This document shows positions 52,018-54,688 of a stretch of DNA of 54,688 nt, piece after piece. How positions within the stretch are numbered: position 1 is the first letter of the stretch; the number at the start of each line of letters is the position of its first letter. Source of the stretch: Aquipuribacter sp. SD81. GTDB taxonomy: Bacteria > Actinomycetota > Actinomycetes > Actinomycetales > JBBAYJ01. The DNA is taken from the NCBI RefSeq assembly GCF_037153975.1, contig NZ_JBBAYJ010000027.1, positions 1 to 54,688 on the forward strand, read 5' to 3'. The notes below the pieces were generated by a model. The model saw only the letters and a program-made list of their open reading frames with translations. It did not search any database and was not told the origin of the DNA. Position numbers and translations under genes: made by a program.

Positions 52018-52959
52018 GTGACCCGGGGAGACGTGAGGTGGCTGCTCTCCCGGAGCGATCCTGAGCGGTCGGGCTCACGTCACGGTCCCGCCGTGCCGAT
52101 GGAGACCGGCATGGGCAGCGTGCGCCCGGGGCTCCGACGCCTCACGCAGGCCGTCGCGATCGGCGGCGGCGGCCTCACGCTGCTCGGCGTGACCGGCGTG
52201 GGGGTCCTCGTCGCGGAGGCGCACCTGGCCAAGCGGTGGATCGAGCCGCGCATGCCCGCGCCGCACGCGTTGGACGGTCGGTACGACGCCGCCGGTCCCG
52301 TGCCGGACGACGGCCTGCTCGAGACCGACCCCGTCCAGGTGGGGGTGCTCGGCGACTCCGCGGCCGCCGGCGTCGGCGCCGACTCCCCCGCCGGGACACC
52401 GGGCGTCCTGCTCGCGACCGGGGTCGCCCGGGCGCTCGGTCGGCAGGTGCAGCTGACGGTGTCCACCCGCCCGGGCGGCATCTCCGCCGAGCTCGAGGGC
52501 CAGGCCGACGTGCTCCTCGCGCGGGCGCCGCGGCCCGACGTCGTCCTCGTCATCGTCGGCGGCAACGACGTGCAGCGGCGGGTGCCGGCGCCGACCGCGG
52601 CCCGGCTCCTGCGCGAGACGGTCGCCCGGCTCACCGCGCTCGGCACCCACGTCGTGGTCGGCACCACGCCCGACCTCGGCACCATCGCCCAGGTCGCGCA
52701 GCCGCTGCGGGCGCTCGGCGGGCGCTGGTCGCGACAGCTCGCCGCCGCGCAGACGGCATCCGTGCTGCTCGCGGGCGGTCACCCCGTCGACCTGCGCGCG
52801 CTGCTCGCCGACGACCTGCGCCGGGACCCGGCGCCGCTGTTCGCCGAGGACCGGTTCCACCCCTCGGCCGAGGGGTACCGGCGGGTCATGGCGCACGTCG
52901 TCCCGGTCGCCGTCGCGCTCCTCACGGGCACGCACCAGCCGCTGGTTACCGGTCGGTAA
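52018..52959 (+). CDS. SGNH/GDSL family hydrolase
   Basis: A 313-aa protein. A 27-residue basic N-terminus precedes one hydrophobic segment (VAIGGGGLTLLGVTGVGVLV, about 43-62) that acts as an anchor or signal. The SGNH blocks follow: VQVGVLGDSAAAGVGAD (nucleophile Ser in GDS, about 114), the Gly block around STRPGG, VLVIVGGNDVQRR (Asn block) and DRFHPSAEGYRR (catalytic Asp/His). Members are esterases or lipases acting on acyl or acetyl groups. An extracytoplasmic location is inferred. The leaderless -10 at 52006 favours the GTG; ATG 52099 would remove only the N-terminal extension. Confidence 0.82.
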   Translation: MTRGDVRWLLSRSDPERSGSRHGPAVPMETGMGSVRPGLRRLTQAVAIGGGGLTLLGVTGVGVLVAEAHLAKRWIEPRMPAPHALDGRYDAAGPVPDDGLLETDPVQVGVLGDSAAAGVGADSPAGTPGVLLATGVARALGRQVQLTVSTRPGGISAELEGQADVLLARAPRPDVVLVIVGGNDVQRRVPAPTAARLLRETVARLTALGTHVVVGTTPDLGTIAQVAQPLRALGGRWSRQLAAAQTASVLLAGGHPVDLRALLADDLRRDPAPLFAEDRFHPSAEGYRRVMAHVVPVAVALLTGTHQPLVTGR

Positions 52960-52961
52960 CC
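52944..52961. promoter_or_regulatory. Inverted repeat upstream of the thiolase gene
   Basis: GGTTACC-GGTC-GGTAACC has perfect 7-bp arms around a 4-bp centre. It overlaps the end of the SGNH gene and sits where the -35 of the thiolase promoter should be. It looks like an operator for a dimeric regulator. Confidence 0.4.
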
Positions 52962-52968
52962 CCGCGGG

Positions 52969-52974
52969 TAGGCT
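52969..52974 (+). promoter_or_regulatory. -10 hexamer TAGGCT for leaderless thiolase gene
   Basis: TAGGCT ends six bases before the ATG at 52981, the same hexamer and distance as at 1377 and 52006. No ribosome site is present. Confidence 0.5.
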
Positions 52975-52980
52975 CGCGGC

Positions 52981-54204
52981 ATGACCGACGCCGTCGTCGT
53001 CTCCGCGACCCGCTCACCGATCGGACGCGCCCGCAAGGGCTCGCTCGTCGACGTCCGTCCCGACGACCTCGCCGCGCAGGTCGTCGGCGCCGCGCTCGAG
53101 GCGGTCCCCGGCATGTCGGCCGACGACCTCGACGACCTGCTCCTCGGCTGCGCCGAGCCGTCCGGCGAGCACGGCACCAACCTCGCGCGCGTCGTCGCCG
53201 TGCTGCTCGGTCACGACGGGCTGCCGGGCACGACGGTCAACCGGTTCTGCTCCTCCTCGGTGCAGACCACGCGCATGGCGATGCACGCGATCCGGGCGGG
53301 TGAGGGGCACGCGTTCGTGTCGGCCGGGGTCGAGTGCGTCTCGCGCTACCGGGGCGTGGCCGGGTCGGACCTGTTCGGCGACGACACGATGAACCCGCGC
53401 TTCACGCCGGCCCGGGACCGCACCGCGCGCACCGCCGAGATGGACGCGGACTGGCACGACCCGCGCGAGGACGGCGAGCTGCCGGACGTCTACATCGCCA
53501 TGGGGCAGACCGCGGAGAACGTCGCCCACCTGCGCGGGGTCTCGCGCGAGCGGCAGGACCACTGGGGCGTCACGAGCCAGAACCGCGCGGAGGCGGCCAT
53601 CGCGGCCGGCCACGTCGCCCGCGAGATCACACCGGTGACGACACCGGAGGGGTCGGTCGTCACGACCGACGACGGCCCACGACCCGGCGTCACGTACGAG
53701 AAGGTCGCCTCGCTGCAGCCGGTGTTCCGCGCGACGGGCACCGTGACGGCGGGCAACTGCTGCGCCCTCAACGACGGCGCCGCCGCGCTGGTCGTCGTCT
53801 CCTCCGACTTCGCGCACGCGCACGGGCTCACCCCGCTCGCGCGCGTGGTGTCCACCGGCGTGTCGGCGCTCAGCCCGGAGATCATGGGGCTCGGCCCGGT
53901 CGAGGCGTCGCGGCAGGCGCTGCAGCGCGCCGGCCTCACGATGGCCGACGTCGACCTCGTGGAGATCAACGAGGCGTTCGCCTCCCAGGTCCTCGCGAGC
54001 GCCGACGAGCTCGGCGTGGACGAGGAGAGGCTCAACGTGCACGGCGGGGCCATCGCCTACGGCCACCCGTTCGGCGCGACCGGCGCCCGCATCACGACGA
54101 CGCTGCTCAACGCGCTGCGGGTGACCGACGGCTCGATCGGCCTGGAGACGATGTGCGTGGGCGGCGGCCAGGGCATGGCCGTCGTGTACGAGCGGCTGTC
54201 GTAG
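52981..54204 (+). CDS. Acetyl-CoA C-acyltransferase (thiolase)
   Basis: A 407-aa thiolase. The acyl-accepting cysteine is C90 in VNRFCSSSVQTTRMAMHAIR, the His motif is HGGAIAYGHPFGATGARI, and the second catalytic cysteine lies in ETMCVGGGQGMAVVYE. LVEINEAFASQVLASADELG is the conserved NEAF block. It cleaves 3-ketoacyl-CoA in beta-oxidation or condenses acetyl-CoA; chain-length preference cannot be read here, and no other fatty-acid gene is adjacent. The loop usually reading GGMESMS is GVECVSRY. It is probably followed on the same transcript by the VOC protein 21 bp downstream. Confidence 0.92.
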   Translation: MTDAVVVSATRSPIGRARKGSLVDVRPDDLAAQVVGAALEAVPGMSADDLDDLLLGCAEPSGEHGTNLARVVAVLLGHDGLPGTTVNRFCSSSVQTTRMAMHAIRAGEGHAFVSAGVECVSRYRGVAGSDLFGDDTMNPRFTPARDRTARTAEMDADWHDPREDGELPDVYIAMGQTAENVAHLRGVSRERQDHWGVTSQNRAEAAIAAGHVAREITPVTTPEGSVVTTDDGPRPGVTYEKVASLQPVFRATGTVTAGNCCALNDGAAALVVVSSDFAHAHGLTPLARVVSTGVSALSPEIMGLGPVEASRQALQRAGLTMADVDLVEINEAFASQVLASADELGVDEERLNVHGGAIAYGHPFGATGARITTTLLNALRVTDGSIGLETMCVGGGQGMAVVYERLS

Positions 54205-54225
54205 GCCCGTGGTGCCATCGGCGCC

Positions 54226-54615
54226 ATGACGAGCCGGATCGCCGTGGTGGCCATCGACGCGACCGACCCCGGGCGGGTCGCCGACTTCTGGTGCGAGGTG
54301 CTCGGCTGGCGCGTGGTCGAGGTGGACGAGGAGGGCGTCGGCATCGCCCCGCCGGACCGGTCGTGGCCCCGGATCGACGTGCTCGCCGTGCCGGAGGCCA
54401 AGACGGTCAAGAACCGGCTCCACCTCGACCTGCGCGCCGACGGCACGAGCACCGAGGTCGAGCTGGCCCGGCTCGAGGCGCTCGGCGCCCGGCGCGTCGA
54501 CGTCGGCCAGTCGGCGGACTCGACGTGGGTAGTGCTCGCCGACCCGGAGGGCAACGAGTTCTGCCTGCTCTCCCGGTCGGTCCAGGACCTGCCCGCCGAC
54601 GAGCGGCCGGCCTGA
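54226..54615 (+). CDS. VOC-fold glyoxalase-like protein
   Basis: A 129-aa single-domain protein of the vicinal-oxygen-chelate superfamily, glyoxalase-6 type. It has the paired beta-alpha-beta pattern (IAVVAIDATDPGRVADFWCE; LHLDLRADG; TWVVLADPEGNEFCLL). The last segment carries the usual DPEGNEFC motif. These small proteins often bind metals or bleomycin-like compounds, and most have no known substrate. The start is the ATG at 54226, without a clear ribosome site. Confidence 0.8.
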   Translation: MTSRIAVVAIDATDPGRVADFWCEVLGWRVVEVDEEGVGIAPPDRSWPRIDVLAVPEAKTVKNRLHLDLRADGTSTEVELARLEALGARRVDVGQSADSTWVVLADPEGNEFCLLSRSVQDLPADERPA

Positions 54616-54625
54616 CCGCACCCGG

Positions 54626-54688
54626 TCACGCCGCGAGGCGGTGGTGCAGCCACTCCTCCACCGGCCCGCACGGCAGCACCACCCGGGC
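54626..54688 (-). CDS. Possible C-terminus of a convergent gene (partial)
   Basis: Read leftwards from the window edge, 20 codons end in TGA at 54628-54626 with the C-terminus VEEWLHHRLAA. It is open to the window edge and has actinobacterial codon use, so it may be the end of a gene converging on the VOC gene. Nothing can be said of its function. Confidence 0.35.
   Translation of the reverse strand, partial: ARVVLPCGPVEEWLHHRLAA

Noticed and set aside
1-54688. CRISPR arrays, tRNA genes, insertion sequences, integrases or phage genes
   Set aside because: No direct-repeat arrays, tRNA-like arms, transposase motifs or attachment-site duplications were seen on reading both strands.

Overview
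The window is very high-GC DNA with dense, short-spaced genes, many GTG starts, frequent 4-bp GTGA stop/start overlaps and apparently leaderless promoters. This points to the chromosome of a free-living actinobacterium. No rRNA, tRNA, CRISPR array, transposase or integrase was recognised. Neither the phylum-level call nor any finer placement can be proved from the sequence alone.

Positions 1-38 kb are dominated by cell-surface glycan synthesis. dTDP-rhamnose genes (rmlD, rmlC, rmlA; no rmlB in the window) open the region. A housekeeping insert follows: an AI-2E-family membrane protein with threonine deaminase, then an AAA+ ATPase with a VWA partner. Next come an LCP-type polysaccharide ligase, a block of CgeB-like glycosyltransferases (one fused to a pyruvyltransferase, one apparently without its GT-A acidic motif), a MurL-like PP-loop protein, wecB/wecC for UDP-ManNAcA, and an ABC-2 polysaccharide exporter. 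An operon resembling wbpM-wbpL-wbuB-wbpV would make a 6-deoxy-HexNAc and load it on undecaprenyl phosphate. After an interruption by a transsulfuration gene and an orphan MutL-like ATPase come more glycan genes: a large membrane protein, a sugar epimerase, GT2 enzymes, a methyltransferase and GtrA.

Positions 39-43 kb hold a DUF4129 / MoxR / DUF58 operon. Positions 43-52 kb are accessory and stress-flavoured: msrA behind a sigma-R-type promoter, a large secreted propeller/FN3 protein, an EamA transporter whose reading frame appears to run past its natural end, a heliorhodopsin, a PHP-type metallohydrolase and cystathionine beta-synthase. The window closes with an SGNH hydrolase, a thiolase and a glyoxalase-like protein.

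The least ordinary items are the heliorhodopsin with a perfect 14-bp palindrome just upstream, the MurL homologue inside a glycan locus, the GT/pyruvyltransferase fusion beside a degenerate glycosyltransferase paralogue, and ten genes sharing a -10-like hexamer exactly six bases before the start codon. The last pattern also decides several start sites.
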